A stretch of DNA of 64,000 bases from contig NZ_DOEH01000018.1 of the NCBI RefSeq assembly GCF_003533305.1, forward strand, positions 160,051-224,050. The letters run 5' to 3'. Shown piece by piece: positions 39,456 to 49,218 of the stretch (the stretch's first letter is position 1; every line of letters begins with the position of its first letter). Origin of the DNA: Providencia sp. (GTDB lineage Bacteria > Pseudomonadota > Gammaproteobacteria > Enterobacterales > Enterobacteriaceae). The notes under the pieces were generated by a model. That model searched no databases. It saw nothing but the letters and a program-made list of their open reading frames with translations, and was not told where the DNA came from. Made by a program: the position numbers and the translations under genes.

Positions 39456-40970
39456 ATGCAGGGCTTGAACTTTCGGTATATCATCAGCGTTGTATTATTG
39501 TCAGTCACTGGTTTCGCCAGTGCTGAGGCATTACAACCTGATCCAGCATGGCAGCAAGGAAAGCTAGAAAATGGCTTTAGCTGGCAATTATTACAAACAC
39601 CACAGCGCCCAAATGATCGTGTTCAACTTAGGTTAGCAATCAAAACAGGCTCACTGACTGAAAAAGCCAGTGAAAAGGGTTACAGTTATTTGATCCCTAA
39701 AATGGCACTGTATCATCAAACAGATGCATTTCCAGCCGCCGTACTACAAGATTTTTGGCGTCAGGCCGCTGATCCTGATATGCCTATTCCGCCAGCGGTT
39801 GTTTCATATGATTACACTATTTATAGTTTAAGTTTACCTAATAACAAACCTGAGTTAGTAAAGCAGGCGCTTAGTTGGCTTGCAACTTCAGTGGCTGGGG
39901 CAACTTATACTGAAACCTCGTTACATAATGGTCTAAATATTCCTAATCTTCCTGTTGCGACCTTACCTTTGGATGCGAGTGATCCTGTTTGGCGTGCGCG
40001 CTTAAAAGGTTCAGCAATGATGGGATATGATCCGGGCCAAAAAGTAAATGATAATATTGATTTAGCAAGTGTGAATTCATTTTACAAGAAATGGTATACA
40101 CCAGATGTGATGACATTATATGTCGCAGGCCATGTTGATTCACGTATGTTATCAGACAGTATTTCACAGACCTTTTCTTCTCTAGAAGGTCGGCGTTCAG
40201 AGCCTGTTTCTGTTGCTGTGCTCTCTGCGGTTAAGCCTCAATCAATCGATATGCTACAAGATAGACAAACTAAAGATACGCTTTCATTGATTTGGGATAT
40301 TGATTGGTTGCCAATCAATGATTCCTCAGTGCTATTGCGTTATTGGGGTAGTGATCTCGCTCGTGAGGCGGTATACCGCTCATTGCAAAAAACGTTTAAC
40401 CAAAAATTTAGTCAAGATGAAGTCGTACCGGGGCTAGATTGCAGGGTGCAATACCAAAAAGCCAGTTGTACGCTTACTATAACAGCGCCACCAGAAAAAA
40501 TGGCTGCGGTTACGGACGTGGTCTTGAATGAATTAGTCACTATCAATCAAAATGGCATCGCACCTGAACTGTTTGATGAGATGATCAAAGAAAAACAAGT
40601 TCAGTTATCACAACTGTTTGCCGCTTATGCACGTACTAGCACGGATGTGTTGATCAGCCAGCGTTTAATTTCCCAGCAAAATGGGGTGGTTGATATTGCA
40701 CCAGAACAGTATCAAAGTTTAAGACAAGTATTTTTGGCATCGCAGAACCTTGAACAGGTCAATATGGATGTTCGACGGCTATTGTCTCAGGAAGCGGCTT
40801 TTGTGTTGGCGCAGCCTAAAGAAAAACAGACCATGGATGCAGAACAAATTCGTCAAAAATTTAGCAAAGCATTGTGGCCGCAGTCACAGCCAATTTCCCC
40901 TACTGAGGGTGACGTTGTGACTCAAGAACAAGCAATTCAGTTAGCGCCTGCGGCACCAACGACTAAATAA
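39456..40970 (+). CDS. yhjJ: M16-family peptidase-like protein YhjJ
   Basis: 504 aa; E. coli YhjJ has 498 and shares segments such as LQPDPAWQQG and the TPQRPNDRV block. A signal peptide (about 1-24, ending ASA) indicates a periplasmic protein. Two M16 half-domains are present (about 30-225 and 245-450). The zinc motif HxxEH of active M16 peptidases is missing: the equivalent position reads GYSYLIPKMALY. It is probably a non-catalytic member, as the E. coli protein also appears to be. The C-terminal 30 residues are Pro/Gln-rich. Confidence 0.9.
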   Translation: MQGLNFRYIISVVLLSVTGFASAEALQPDPAWQQGKLENGFSWQLLQTPQRPNDRVQLRLAIKTGSLTEKASEKGYSYLIPKMALYHQTDAFPAAVLQDFWRQAADPDMPIPPAVVSYDYTIYSLSLPNNKPELVKQALSWLATSVAGATYTETSLHNGLNIPNLPVATLPLDASDPVWRARLKGSAMMGYDPGQKVNDNIDLASVNSFYKKWYTPDVMTLYVAGHVDSRMLSDSISQTFSSLEGRRSEPVSVAVLSAVKPQSIDMLQDRQTKDTLSLIWDIDWLPINDSSVLLRYWGSDLAREAVYRSLQKTFNQKFSQDEVVPGLDCRVQYQKASCTLTITAPPEKMAAVTDVVLNELVTINQNGIAPELFDEMIKEKQVQLSQLFAAYARTSTDVLISQRLISQQNGVVDIAPEQYQSLRQVFLASQNLEQVNMDVRRLLSQEAAFVLAQPKEKQTMDAEQIRQKFSKALWPQSQPISPTEGDVVTQEQAIQLAPAAPTTK

Positions 40971-41005
40971 TAAATTACTTAATAATCAGTAATAGTAATT
41001 GAATG

Positions 41006-41040
41006 AAAAATAGCCTCTAAAATTTTAGAGGCTATTTTTT
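41006..41040. terminator. Bidirectional terminator, yhjJ / serine hydrolase
   Basis: TAGCCTCTAAAATTTTAGAGGCTA is flanked by AAAAA and TTTTTT, so it works on both strands. It directly abuts the stop codon of the opposing gene. Confidence 0.9.
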
Positions 41041-42035
41041 TATCTTCTAGTCAGTAACGACTCAATTGTTTTAATCAGCACATCTCTAGATTCTCTGTTA
41101 TCAACGAATCCAGCAGCACTGATTTTGGCTTCTGGCGCGTAGTAAGCAACGGACCCCCAAAAACCGAGGTGTGAATAAAGGGTAATGCCATTAACGACAC
41201 TAGCCATGATCCCTAAACGATATTCGTCTGCTCCTTGATGATTACCAATACTTAACATGGTCTCTAGTGTCTCAGATGAGGTGAAAATAGCCCCATTGAA
41301 TAATGCTTCAAAAAAGAGTGCCATTTGCTTTGAAGACATGATTAAACCACCACCACCATAAGCATCCATTGATGCATGAATATCTGTACCATCCAGTTTA
41401 CCAAGATATTGCCGTGCACGAGGTTCCTGGTGGGTTGGCTGCTCTAAATATTCCCAATAGGCGCTGTCGAGTCCAATTTTATCGAAACTCAATAATTCTC
41501 TAACGGCTAAGCCGAGCGATTGCCCAGTGACCCTTTCAATAATATCTCCAAGTAAGATATAGCCAGTATCAGAATAAATAAACGATTCTGATGGTGCGAT
41601 AAAAGGCACCTGTTTATTGGCATATAACTCGATTTGTTCTAAACGGCTCCATTCATGATCAGGATGTTTGAGAACCTTAGAGAGATAATCCGCATCTGCG
41701 TGGTCAAGTAAGCCACTGCTGTGATTCAATAAATGTCGAATGGTAATGCGATCAGTATCATAAGGAGGGCTGAGAAGTTCATTATATCTAGGGGTGATGT
41801 AATGAGAGATCGCACCGTCGATGGAGAGTTTTTGCATTTCGGCTAGCCTTAGAATGGCTGCCGCGGTGAATGTTTTGGTATTGCTTGCAATTCTCAGAGG
41901 GGTATCTACGGTTAAAAGCGCGCCATCAAGGTCGCTTCCTCGCGCACAAAAAGTTTCTATGCTGTTTTTTGTTTGGTTGTGAGAGTATAGGGCGACGCCA
42001 CAAGATAAACTTTCAAGAGATAGCATTGTTATCAT
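41040..42035 (-). CDS. Serine hydrolase of the class C beta-lactamase family
   Basis: 331 aa. The nucleophile motif SxxK appears as SNTK at about residues 51-54 (RIASNTKTFTAAAIL), with the second motif YSDTGY at about 160-165 in place of the usual YxN. The HLGFWGS segment near 290 may supply the third, KTG-like element. These features place it in the beta-lactamase/transpeptidase-like hydrolases (esterases, D-aminopeptidases, PBP4*-like). No signal peptide is seen, so it is probably cytosolic and not a resistance enzyme. Starts at 42035 or the ATG nine bases later. The substrate is unknown. Confidence 0.75.
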   Translation of the reverse strand: MITMLSLESLSCGVALYSHNQTKNSIETFCARGSDLDGALLTVDTPLRIASNTKTFTAAAILRLAEMQKLSIDGAISHYITPRYNELLSPPYDTDRITIRHLLNHSSGLLDHADADYLSKVLKHPDHEWSRLEQIELYANKQVPFIAPSESFIYSDTGYILLGDIIERVTGQSLGLAVRELLSFDKIGLDSAYWEYLEQPTHQEPRARQYLGKLDGTDIHASMDAYGGGGLIMSSKQMALFFEALFNGAIFTSSETLETMLSIGNHQGADEYRLGIMASVVNGITLYSHLGFWGSVAYYAPEAKISAAGFVDNRESRDVLIKTIESLLTRR

Positions 42036-42478
42036 TTTATTTATTCCAAATTTTTCATACTTTGTCGTTATAGTGATCGCTTCATATTCACTTATAATAT
42101 ACTTGAATAATTAGTTAATCATATAGTCAAAAAGGCTCTTCTTCTTTATGAAAGTTATTTGAAAAATTAAAATTTCATATCAACTACTTGGGTAATAGAA
42201 ACCTAATGATAAGGGGGTTATGTGGTTGGCTATAATTTTAAGTTTGTTATTTATCATTATATTCAGATTCAATTTTTACGTTGATTAAAATTATTATATC
42301 TTTCGGTGTTAATTTAATAAGCTACAAAAATTAATTGAAATGATATATAACTGAATGAGTTTTAGCTATATATCATTTCGAATGTAATGATAATGGATTT
42401 TTAGATTATTTATTAATTTTTTCAGTTTTTCTGAAATATATTTTTAGTTGGTTTTAACTATTTTTTAGTTTTCAATGT
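42036..42478. other. 443-bp AT-rich gap with a long hairpin
   Basis: No ORF. The main feature is the hairpin at 42337-42379 described separately. The region holds the promoter of the serine hydrolase and the 3' trailer of the DUF3757-like gene. Confidence 0.6.
42337..42379. repeat. 16-bp near-perfect inverted repeat
   Basis: Arms GAAATGATATATAACT and AGCTATATATCATTTC pair at 15 of 16 positions around an 11-nt loop. On the minus strand it is followed by AATTAATTTTTG, so it could terminate the DUF3757-like gene ~100 bp after its stop. Confidence 0.55.
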
Positions 42479-42913
42479 TTATTGGCTGATTTTAAATATG
42501 CAATTTTCAGGTGATGTATTCTCACATACATTATAGATTAGCCCAAAATTGCCACTCTCTTTTGTCCAACCGTTTCCTTCGGTTTTTATTGTGAACTCTT
42601 TTTCATTTTTAGGGGTGAATCGCATATCTAGGGTTTTATTTGTATTAATATTATAAGTACAGTATTGGAACTTTAAAGGTGTTGATTCACTTTCCTGAAT
42701 AGCAATGCTCATTTTAAATGATTGTACTGGGTTTTTTTCACCAATAATTCCTTGTAAAACACCTGACCATTTACCATTTTCCCCATCGGCACTGAAAACA
42801 CCACTGCCAGTTTCATTAATTTCATGAAGTTTTGGGCAATGTTCTGTTGCTTGAGCTACTGAAATAAAACCTATAGATGTCATTATTGCTAAAATTGAAA
42901 TTATTTTTTTCAT
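42479..42913 (-). CDS. Small secreted protein, DUF3757-like
   Basis: 144 aa. A signal peptide (MKKIISILAIMTSIGFISVA, cleavage after AQA at about residue 22) directs it to the periplasm or beyond. The mature part has four cysteines (EHCPKL, QYCTYN, NVCEN, ENCIF), suggesting two disulfides, and a beta-rich pattern with the segment GKWSGVLQG. The CP-start and GxWxG-type segment recall DUF3757 proteins. Function unknown. AAGGAG precedes the ATG. Alone on its transcript; strongly AT-rich flanks suggest an accessory gene. Confidence 0.7.
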   Translation of the reverse strand: MKKIISILAIMTSIGFISVAQATEHCPKLHEINETGSGVFSADGENGKWSGVLQGIIGEKNPVQSFKMSIAIQESESTPLKFQYCTYNINTNKTLDMRFTPKNEKEFTIKTEGNGWTKESGNFGLIYNVCENTSPENCIFKISQ

Positions 42914-43198
42914 ATTAAATTCTCCTTTTTAAATGAGCTTGTTTTATACATAAAAAAATATATCAATACAAGTGTAGATGAAATGAATGAATTTTAACTT
43001 CAGATTTATTTTTAATATGATAATTTGTGTTTTAATGTTTGCGGCGTTGTTTTTAATTAATTTTTTTTAATATATTTAAATTTTCAGATATAGTCATGAT
43101 AATTTAGTTATTATTACGCAATCGTTGTGCTAGTCTTGTTATTCGACTACTAATTGTACTTTGTCGCCGTAGGACATAATATAAAGGTAATAAATAAA

Positions 43199-44263
43199 AT
43201 GAAAAAAACAAATATATTTTTATCTCACTTAGGTTTACGGTACCCAATTATTCAGGCACCTATGGCAGGGGTATCCACAGCAAAGTTAGCCGCAGCAGTC
43301 TGTGAAGCGGGTGGGTTAGGTTCGCTTGGATTAGGAGCAAGTTCTGTTGAACAAGCACGGCAACTGATTGCTGAAACCCAAACACTGACAAATAAACCGT
43401 TCAATGTGAATTTATTTTGTCACCAACACCCGCAACGCAATCATGAAAATGAACAGGCCTGGATTGACTATCTGCGCCCCCAATTTTCTGAATTTAAGAT
43501 AACGCCTCCAAAGAAACTTAATGAAGTTTATCAGACATTCATTGATAACATTGAAATGCTTGAATTATTACTTGAAATGAAACCTGCGGTAGTGAGTTTT
43601 CATTTCAATATACCATCAGCGGAAGTTATTCGTCAGTTTAAACAACAGGGTATTTATACCATGGCAACGGCGACTAATTTACAAGAGGCGCGGTTGATTG
43701 AATCAAGTGGAATTGAGGCAATTATTGCACAAGGTATTGAGGCTGGGGGTCATCGGGGAATGTTTGATGTTCAAGCGAAGGATGAAAGCCTGACAACTAA
43801 TACGCTTGTTTCTTTACTCCACCGACATACAACGTTACCGATTATTGCGGCGGGCGGTATCATGGATGGTGATGATATCAAACTTGCATTGCAAAATGGT
43901 GCAATGGCAGCTCAGCTTGGTACGGCATTTATTTTATGTCCTGAATCTGCGGCAAATGCACATTATCGCGCTAAACTTAAAAGCCAAACAACTGACAATA
44001 CCGTATTAACTACAGCGATCTCTGGTCGTCCCGCAAGGGGTGTTATCAATCAGTTTATTCGGATTGGACATGAATATGGTGCTAATAAATTACCGGATTA
44101 TCCCATTGCTTACGATGTAGGCAAGCAACTCAACGCAGCAGCAATGCAATTAGGTAGTGATGAATTTGCTGCTCATTGGGCAGGGCAGAGCGTTGCAAGA
44201 GCGAGAGAAATGTCAGCAAAGGAATTAGTGGAAACATTGGTGCAGGAAATGGGGCGAATATAG
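43199..44263 (+). CDS. Nitronate monooxygenase (2-nitropropane dioxygenase family)
   Basis: 354-aa FMN-dependent TIM-barrel enzyme that oxidises nitronates such as propionate-3-nitronate. The family motifs are present: YPIIQAPMAGVST at the N-terminus (FMN site), AQGIEAGGHRG with the conserved active-site histidine, AAGGIMDGDDI and GAMAAQLGTAFILCPES (phosphate-binding loops). The ATG at 43199 begins MKKTNIFLSHLGLRYP; the extension to 43154 has no supporting ribosome-binding site and adds 15 unrelated residues. Single gene. Confidence 0.88.
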   Translation: MKKTNIFLSHLGLRYPIIQAPMAGVSTAKLAAAVCEAGGLGSLGLGASSVEQARQLIAETQTLTNKPFNVNLFCHQHPQRNHENEQAWIDYLRPQFSEFKITPPKKLNEVYQTFIDNIEMLELLLEMKPAVVSFHFNIPSAEVIRQFKQQGIYTMATATNLQEARLIESSGIEAIIAQGIEAGGHRGMFDVQAKDESLTTNTLVSLLHRHTTLPIIAAGGIMDGDDIKLALQNGAMAAQLGTAFILCPESAANAHYRAKLKSQTTDNTVLTTAISGRPARGVINQFIRIGHEYGANKLPDYPIAYDVGKQLNAAAMQLGSDEFAAHWAGQSVARAREMSAKELVETLVQEMGRI

Positions 44264-44277
44264 CTAGAGGTGATTTT

Positions 44278-44305
44278 TTGGGGATAACCAATAAATTATC
44301 CCCAA
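44278..44305. terminator. Hairpin between nitronate monooxygenase and yhjD
   Basis: TTGGGGATAA and TTATCCCCAA form a perfect 10-bp stem with an 8-nt loop between converging genes. T-runs on the expected sides are weak (TTAAAATT on plus), so termination strength is uncertain. Confidence 0.5.
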
Positions 44306-44311
44306 TTAAAA

Positions 44312-45304
44312 TTATGGCGTGAGAATGTCGTCTTGTGAATCTTTAGACTCGTCAGTGGCTATCCAGGCGGCGCAAAATAGTGTCAGTCTTGCAAAGAAGT
44401 AGAAGAACGCCATTAAACCAATGACAGAACCGAAAGCCGCGCCAGAAGGCGACGATGCTAAACTCGGTAAAATCCACGTCATAACTGATTTGATAATTTC
44501 AAAGCCAATAGCGGCGAGCAAGGTGCCTTTGAGTAATGAATTACGGCGATGCTGCATGCGTGGTAGTATCCAAAAAATCCATAGGAACAATAGAAAATTA
44601 GCAGCAATAGAAATTGTTAAGCCGATTAATGTCCAAACAGGTTTCAGCCATTCGATACCGCCTAACCCAATGATATTGACAATGGTTGCTTGTGCGGAGC
44701 CTGCAACGGAGGTCAATGTGATTGTTACAACTAAGGCGATGAGTAGGCCGATTAATGCAAAGAAATCACGAATATAGCGGAAAATAAAGTTTTCTTGTTC
44801 ATCTTCATTACGTTCCCAAACGGGGCGTGACTGCGCCAAAATAGCCAAACGTAAGTTATTTACCCAATTTACCCCAGAGTAAACCGCTAATACTAAACCG
44901 GTTAATCCAACAGTTGTTCGTTGGCGGATTGCGGTATCAATCGTTCTTTCTAAAGTATTAGCAAGGGTTGGATCAGTAATATTGGCAGAAATACCTCGAA
45001 TGAGTTTTTCAAGTAATTCAGGATTGCTAGCTAAAACGAAACCTGCGGCTGCAAAGGAAAACATTAAAACGGGAATGAGCGAAAGAAAGGAGAAATAAGT
45101 AATGGCGGCACCAAACTGATTACCCATACGATCAGTAAAACGTTGTGCGGTACGGATCAGATGTGCAATGAAGGGGATAGCACAGACAAAATTAACAACC
45201 CGCATAGAGAAAGTCAGCGCTTTTTTACTGCCATCAATACTTTTATTGAGCGTTTTTTTCAGTTTGTTGGTGTCTTTTTGTTGTTCATCCTGCATATTCG
45301 ACAT
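44312..45304 (-). CDS. yhjD: YhjD, YihY/BrkB-family inner-membrane protein
   Basis: 330 aa with six or so hydrophobic helices and the conserved block NQFGAAITYFSFLSLIPVLM, typical of the YihY/BrkB (UPF0761) family. The sequence is collinear with E. coli YhjD (SPSGAAFGSVIGLMAFFYFF, RLTLFCAAWIATDESKD). Point mutants of E. coli YhjD suppress defects in late lipid A maturation, pointing to a role in lipid IVA export; that is recalled knowledge. Charged, soluble N-terminus of ~40 residues. AAGGGGA precedes the ATG. Confidence 0.88.
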   Translation of the reverse strand: MSNMQDEQQKDTNKLKKTLNKSIDGSKKALTFSMRVVNFVCAIPFIAHLIRTAQRFTDRMGNQFGAAITYFSFLSLIPVLMFSFAAAGFVLASNPELLEKLIRGISANITDPTLANTLERTIDTAIRQRTTVGLTGLVLAVYSGVNWVNNLRLAILAQSRPVWERNEDEQENFIFRYIRDFFALIGLLIALVVTITLTSVAGSAQATIVNIIGLGGIEWLKPVWTLIGLTISIAANFLLFLWIFWILPRMQHRRNSLLKGTLLAAIGFEIIKSVMTWILPSLASSPSGAAFGSVIGLMAFFYFFARLTLFCAAWIATDESKDSQDDILTP

Positions 45305-45479
45305 TCATTCCCCTTTTTACTGTCGATTAAAATTTACTAACTGTTACCTAACGATAATCTAACTATAGCCTAAAATTAGCCATAACTTTACCTTAATGCC
45401 TATATTCAGATGAAAAATAGGCATATTTAAGGTGATAATAACTCATTAATTAATCAGAAAAAATAGTTGCTATTCAAGG

Positions 45480-45884
45480 CTAAAGTGCATCTTTATGTGC
45501 TTTAAGTTCAGCTTGTGCTTCTTTCAGTTCGTCTTGAGCTTCAGTGAGTTTAGCTTCACGTTTTGCAATTTTTTTACGGTCATCCCCTTTTTGTTTTTCT
45601 TCAAGCAATTCAGCTTCACGCTCTTTTACTTTTTCTGTTTTTTCTGCCACGTCTTTTTGGCTATCACGGTACAGGGATTCAGGTGTACAATAGCTATTCA
45701 CGTTATCAAGAGCTCGCTCTAACCCATTCACGCGATTGTGATTACCGTGAGTTTTTGCATATTCTAATTGCTGTTCGATTTTTTGCTTTTTAATGTCACA
45801 GCCATTTTGTGGCTGGGCTGCGAATGTAGATGTACTGGCTAAACAAAAAATTGAAGCGGCACTCATGATGATAAGTTTTTTCAT
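45480..45884 (-). CDS. yqjC: DUF1090 protein YqjC
   Basis: 134 aa. Signal peptide 1-22 (ending TFA), then a mature part that is nearly all charged helix: GCDIKKQKIEQQLEYAKTHG (with the first of two cysteines), SYCTPE, and a coiled-coil tail rich in Glu and Lys. This is the DUF1090 pattern of E. coli YqjC (122 aa), a periplasmic protein of unknown function. In E. coli it lies with yqjDEK, not here, so the gene has moved. Confidence 0.85.
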   Translation of the reverse strand: MKKLIIMSAASIFCLASTSTFAAQPQNGCDIKKQKIEQQLEYAKTHGNHNRVNGLERALDNVNSYCTPESLYRDSQKDVAEKTEKVKEREAELLEEKQKGDDRKKIAKREAKLTEAQDELKEAQAELKAHKDAL

Positions 45885-46116
45885 TATTCACCTCGGGTTA
45901 TCTTGAAATTTGTATTTAGGATAGCGTTTTATCGTATTTAGATCATGTGAATTTTGTAATTATCCTATCGATGACAATACTACCTAAATTTAGCTATAAT
46001 GACGCTAAAGTATTAATCCGGTCTATTTTTCACTCAAAGACTATCTTTAAAGAATCCATTTAATAGTGGTTAGTTTCTAGCGCTACTGTTGAATTTCCTC
46101 AGGAAATAAACGTTAC

Positions 46117-46959
46117 ATGTTAAGTTATCGTCATAGCTTTCACGCAGGCAACCATGCAGATGTACTAAAACACACAGTACAAAGCTTGATCATCGAATCT
46201 CTGAAAGAGAAAGAAAAACCATTTCTGTATTTGGATACGCACGCAGGGGCGGGTCGTTATCAGTTAACTAGTGAACATGCAGAAAAAACAGGTGAGTATC
46301 TACAAGGAATTGCACGTATTTGGGCGCAACCAGATCTACCCGAGGAATTGCTGCCTTATATGAGAATTGTTCGTCATTTAAATGAGAATGGAAAGCTGCG
46401 TTATTATCCGGGTTCCCCATTACTGGCGAAACACCTACTACGTGAAGAAGATCAATTGATACTGACGGAGTTACATTCAAGTGATTATCCGTTATTGCGT
46501 GCCGAGTTTTCACGCGATGATCGTGCTACTGTTTCTCGTGGTGATGGTTATCAGCAATTAAAATCTAAATTACCGCCATATAGCCGCCGTGGCTTTATGT
46601 TGATGGATCCGCCTTATGAAATGAAATCTGATTATGAGGCTGTCGTTAAAGGGGTAGTTGAAGGCTATAAACGCTTTGCAACCGGTACCTATGCAATTTG
46701 GTATCCTGTTGTATTACGTCAACAAATTAAGCGTATGATTAATCAATTAGAAGCGACGGGTATTCGTAGAATTCTACAAATTGAACTGGCTGTGCGTCCT
46801 GATAGTGATCAACGAGGTATGACGGCATCAGGTATGATTGTCATTAATCCACCGTGGAAGCTTGAGCAGCAGATGAAAAATGTGTTGCCGTGGTTGCATA
46901 AAACCTTAGTGCCAGAAGGAATAGGGCATACTTTGGTTGATTGGATAGTACCTGAATAA
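46117..46959 (+). CDS. rlmJ: 23S rRNA (adenine(2030)-N6)-methyltransferase RlmJ
   Basis: 280 aa, the E. coli length. SAM-dependent enzyme that makes m6A2030 in 23S rRNA. Begins LSYRHSFHAGNHADVLKH, and the adenine-methyltransferase catalytic motif DPPY is at LMDPPYEM; LDTHAGAGRY is motif I for SAM binding. Next to gor as in E. coli. AGGAAATAAACG precedes the ATG. Confidence 0.95.
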   Translation: MLSYRHSFHAGNHADVLKHTVQSLIIESLKEKEKPFLYLDTHAGAGRYQLTSEHAEKTGEYLQGIARIWAQPDLPEELLPYMRIVRHLNENGKLRYYPGSPLLAKHLLREEDQLILTELHSSDYPLLRAEFSRDDRATVSRGDGYQQLKSKLPPYSRRGFMLMDPPYEMKSDYEAVVKGVVEGYKRFATGTYAIWYPVVLRQQIKRMINQLEATGIRRILQIELAVRPDSDQRGMTASGMIVINPPWKLEQQMKNVLPWLHKTLVPEGIGHTLVDWIVPE

Positions 46960-47093
46960 CTAACTCGATAGGTCAAGGCTATTGTATTAACAGGCAATAC
47001 CTATCTTAAATGGCTATTTTTATCGCGACAACAAATAGCATAATAAGAGAAGATTAACCAATTAATCATTCTAAAAATGGGAATAACCAAGTT

Positions 47094-48446
47094 ATGAGCA
47101 AACATTACGATTATATTGCAATTGGTGGTGGTAGTGGCGGTATTGCTTCTATGAACCGTGCAGCTATGTATGGTCAAAAGTGTGCCCTAATCGAGGCGAA
47201 AGCATTAGGTGGAACCTGTGTTAACGTAGGCTGTGTACCTAAAAAAGTCATGTGGCATGCAGCTCAAATTTCAGAAGCGATTCGCGCTTATGGTCCTGAC
47301 TATGGTTTCGATACAACCATTAACCGATTTGATTGGAAGACACTGATTGAAAGCCGTACAGCTTATATTGATCGTATTCACCAGTCTTATGACCGTGTGC
47401 TTGGAAACAATAAAGTCGACGTGATCAGTGGTTTCGCTCGTTTTGTCGATGCACATACCGTTGAAGTTAATGGTGAAACTTATACTGCTGATCATATTTT
47501 GATTGCCACAGGTGGCCGCCCCGTTGTGCCGACAATCCCTGGTGCAGAATATGGCATCACATCAGATGGTTTCTTTGAACTAGAAGATTTACCAAAACGT
47601 GTTGCTGTGGTCGGTGCGGGCTATATCGCCGTTGAACTCGCGGGTGTACTAAATGGTTTAGGCAGTGAAGCGCATTTATTTGTACGTAAACATGCACCGC
47701 TGCGTTCATTCGACCCGTTGATTGTTGAAACACTGGTTGAAGTGATGAATACAGAAGGGCCAAAACTTCACACTGAATCAGTACCAAAAGAAGTGGTGAA
47801 GAATGCAGATGGTTCGTTAACCTTAAAATTGGAAAATGGCCAAGAGCAAACGGTTGATGTATTGATTTGGGCTATTGGTCGTGAGCCAATGACGGATAAT
47901 CTGAATATTGAAGCCGCAGGTGTTGAGCTGAATGCGAAAGGCTACATTAAGGTCGATAAGTATCAAAATACCAATGTTGCAGGTGTTTATGCGGTTGGTG
48001 ACAATACGGGTGCAGTTGAGCTAACGCCTGTTGCAGTTGCTGCTGGACGTCGACTATCTGAACGTTTGTTTAATAATAAACCTGATGAGCATTTAGATTA
48101 CAGTAATATTCCAACAGTGGTTTTCTCTCATCCACCTATTGGCACTGTGGGATTAACTGAACCTGAAGCGATTGAAAAATACGGTACTGATAAAGTCAAA
48201 TCTTATAAATCATCATTTACGGCCATGTATACTGCGGTGACTTCTCATCGCCAACCTTGCCGAATGAAACTAATTTGTGTTGGGGAAGACGAAAAAATCG
48301 TTGGTATCCACGGTATTGGTTTTGGTATGGATGAAATCTTACAAGGTTTTGCGGTTGCTCTGAAAATGGGTGCAACGAAAAAGGATTTTGATGATACTGT
48401 GGCTATCCACCCAACAGGTGCGGAAGAGTTTGTTACAATGCGCTAA
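47094..48446 (+). CDS. gor: Glutathione reductase
   Basis: 450-aa cytosolic flavoenzyme that reduces GSSG with NADPH. FAD-binding GGGSGGIAS near the N-terminus, redox disulfide [13 protein letters not shown] (C42 and C47), NADPH fold [17 protein letters not shown], and the C-terminal active-site segment HPTGAEEF with the catalytic His/Glu pair. All catalytic parts intact. Follows rlmJ by 134 bp and has its own likely promoter. Confidence 0.97.
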   Translation: MSKHYDYIAIGGGSGGIASMNRAAMYGQKCALIEAKALGGTCVNVGCVPKKVMWHAAQISEAIRAYGPDYGFDTTINRFDWKTLIESRTAYIDRIHQSYDRVLGNNKVDVISGFARFVDAHTVEVNGETYTADHILIATGGRPVVPTIPGAEYGITSDGFFELEDLPKRVAVVGAGYIAVELAGVLNGLGSEAHLFVRKHAPLRSFDPLIVETLVEVMNTEGPKLHTESVPKEVVKNADGSLTLKLENGQEQTVDVLIWAIGREPMTDNLNIEAAGVELNAKGYIKVDKYQNTNVAGVYAVGDNTGAVELTPVAVAAGRRLSERLFNNKPDEHLDYSNIPTVVFSHPPIGTVGLTEPEAIEKYGTDKVKSYKSSFTAMYTAVTSHRQPCRMKLICVGEDEKIVGIHGIGFGMDEILQGFAVALKMGATKKDFDDTVAIHPTGAEEFVTMR

Positions 48447-48476
48447 GTGTGAGTGACAAATCTTAGTTTCAAAGAT

Positions 48477-48512
48477 AAAGGCTAGGTCATTGATGATCTA
48501 GCCTTTTTAGTA
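48477..48512. terminator. gor terminator
   Basis: AAGGCTAG and CTAGCCTT form the outer stem, extended by TCAT / ATGA inside, followed by TTTTTAGT 30 bp after the gor stop. The A-rich left flank could also serve the converging GST gene. Confidence 0.8.
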
Positions 48513-48556
48513 TCCTAAACGTATAAACACATTTAGGATGCGAAAGCTAAGGTATT

Positions 48557-49156
48557 TTACTTATCTAGTAACGCCGCTATTTCAGGATTCACGGATAAGC
48601 TCTTAAGGTAAGCCTTCATCGCGGGTGTAGCTTCAACGATGTTATAACGGGTTAGGAACATCACGAAAGCGCCAACATAGACATCGACTGCGGTCATCGT
48701 TTCACCGCAAATAAACGGCTTCGCGTTGACCAAGCATGTTTCTAAACAAGCAAATGAACGCTCAAAAGAACCAAATCCTGATGATTTTTGTTGTTCTTCA
48801 TTCAACTCAATACCTAAGTTTTTGACAGTGAAAGCTGACTCTATCGGCCCTGCAGTGAATAGGAACCAACGGTAATAAGCAGCACGTCTTGGGTCATTCA
48901 ATGCGGGTGCAAATCCTTTTTCAACGAATTTATCTGCAAGATACATACAAATGGCCGCAGTTTCTGTCACGATAGCATCGCCATCCACTAGGGCAGGTAC
49001 TTTTGCCATCGGATTAATGGCAAGATATTCCGCTGTATGCATCTCTTCGCCATAAGCTAATTCGATGCGTTTGTAAGGCACGGCTAATATTTTTAATAAA
49101 AGTTCGACTGTGTTACCACGTGACATTGAATTTGTGAAAAGAACGAGTTCGCTCAT
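48557..49156 (-). CDS. Glutathione S-transferase family protein
   Basis: 199 aa, typical GST size. N-terminal thioredoxin-like domain (1-78; SMSRGNTVELLLKIL holds the likely catalytic Ser, INPMAKVPALVDGD supplies the cis-proline, and ETAAICMYLADK the glutathione gamma-glutamyl site ES/T-A). C-terminal helical domain from about 88. Converges on gor and follows a WYL regulator by 62 bp; the two may be co-transcribed. Substrate not known. Confidence 0.88.
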   Translation of the reverse strand: MSELVLFTNSMSRGNTVELLLKILAVPYKRIELAYGEEMHTAEYLAINPMAKVPALVDGDAIVTETAAICMYLADKFVEKGFAPALNDPRRAAYYRWFLFTAGPIESAFTVKNLGIELNEEQQKSSGFGSFERSFACLETCLVNAKPFICGETMTAVDVYVGAFVMFLTRYNIVEATPAMKAYLKSLSVNPEIAALLDK

Positions 49157-49218
49157 GATGATTCCCTTAGATGATTTCCATAGATGAAGTTGAGTGCTTA
49201 CTATAAGGGAGAGGGATG

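Noticed and set aside
41040..42035. An AmpC-type resistance gene
   Set aside because: The SxxK motif is present, but there is no signal peptide and the second motif reads YSD rather than YxN, so a metabolic hydrolase is more likely.
45495..45793. Phe/Leu-rich frames opposite yqjC
   Set aside because: They are the antisense of the Lys/Glu-rich coiled coil of YqjC.
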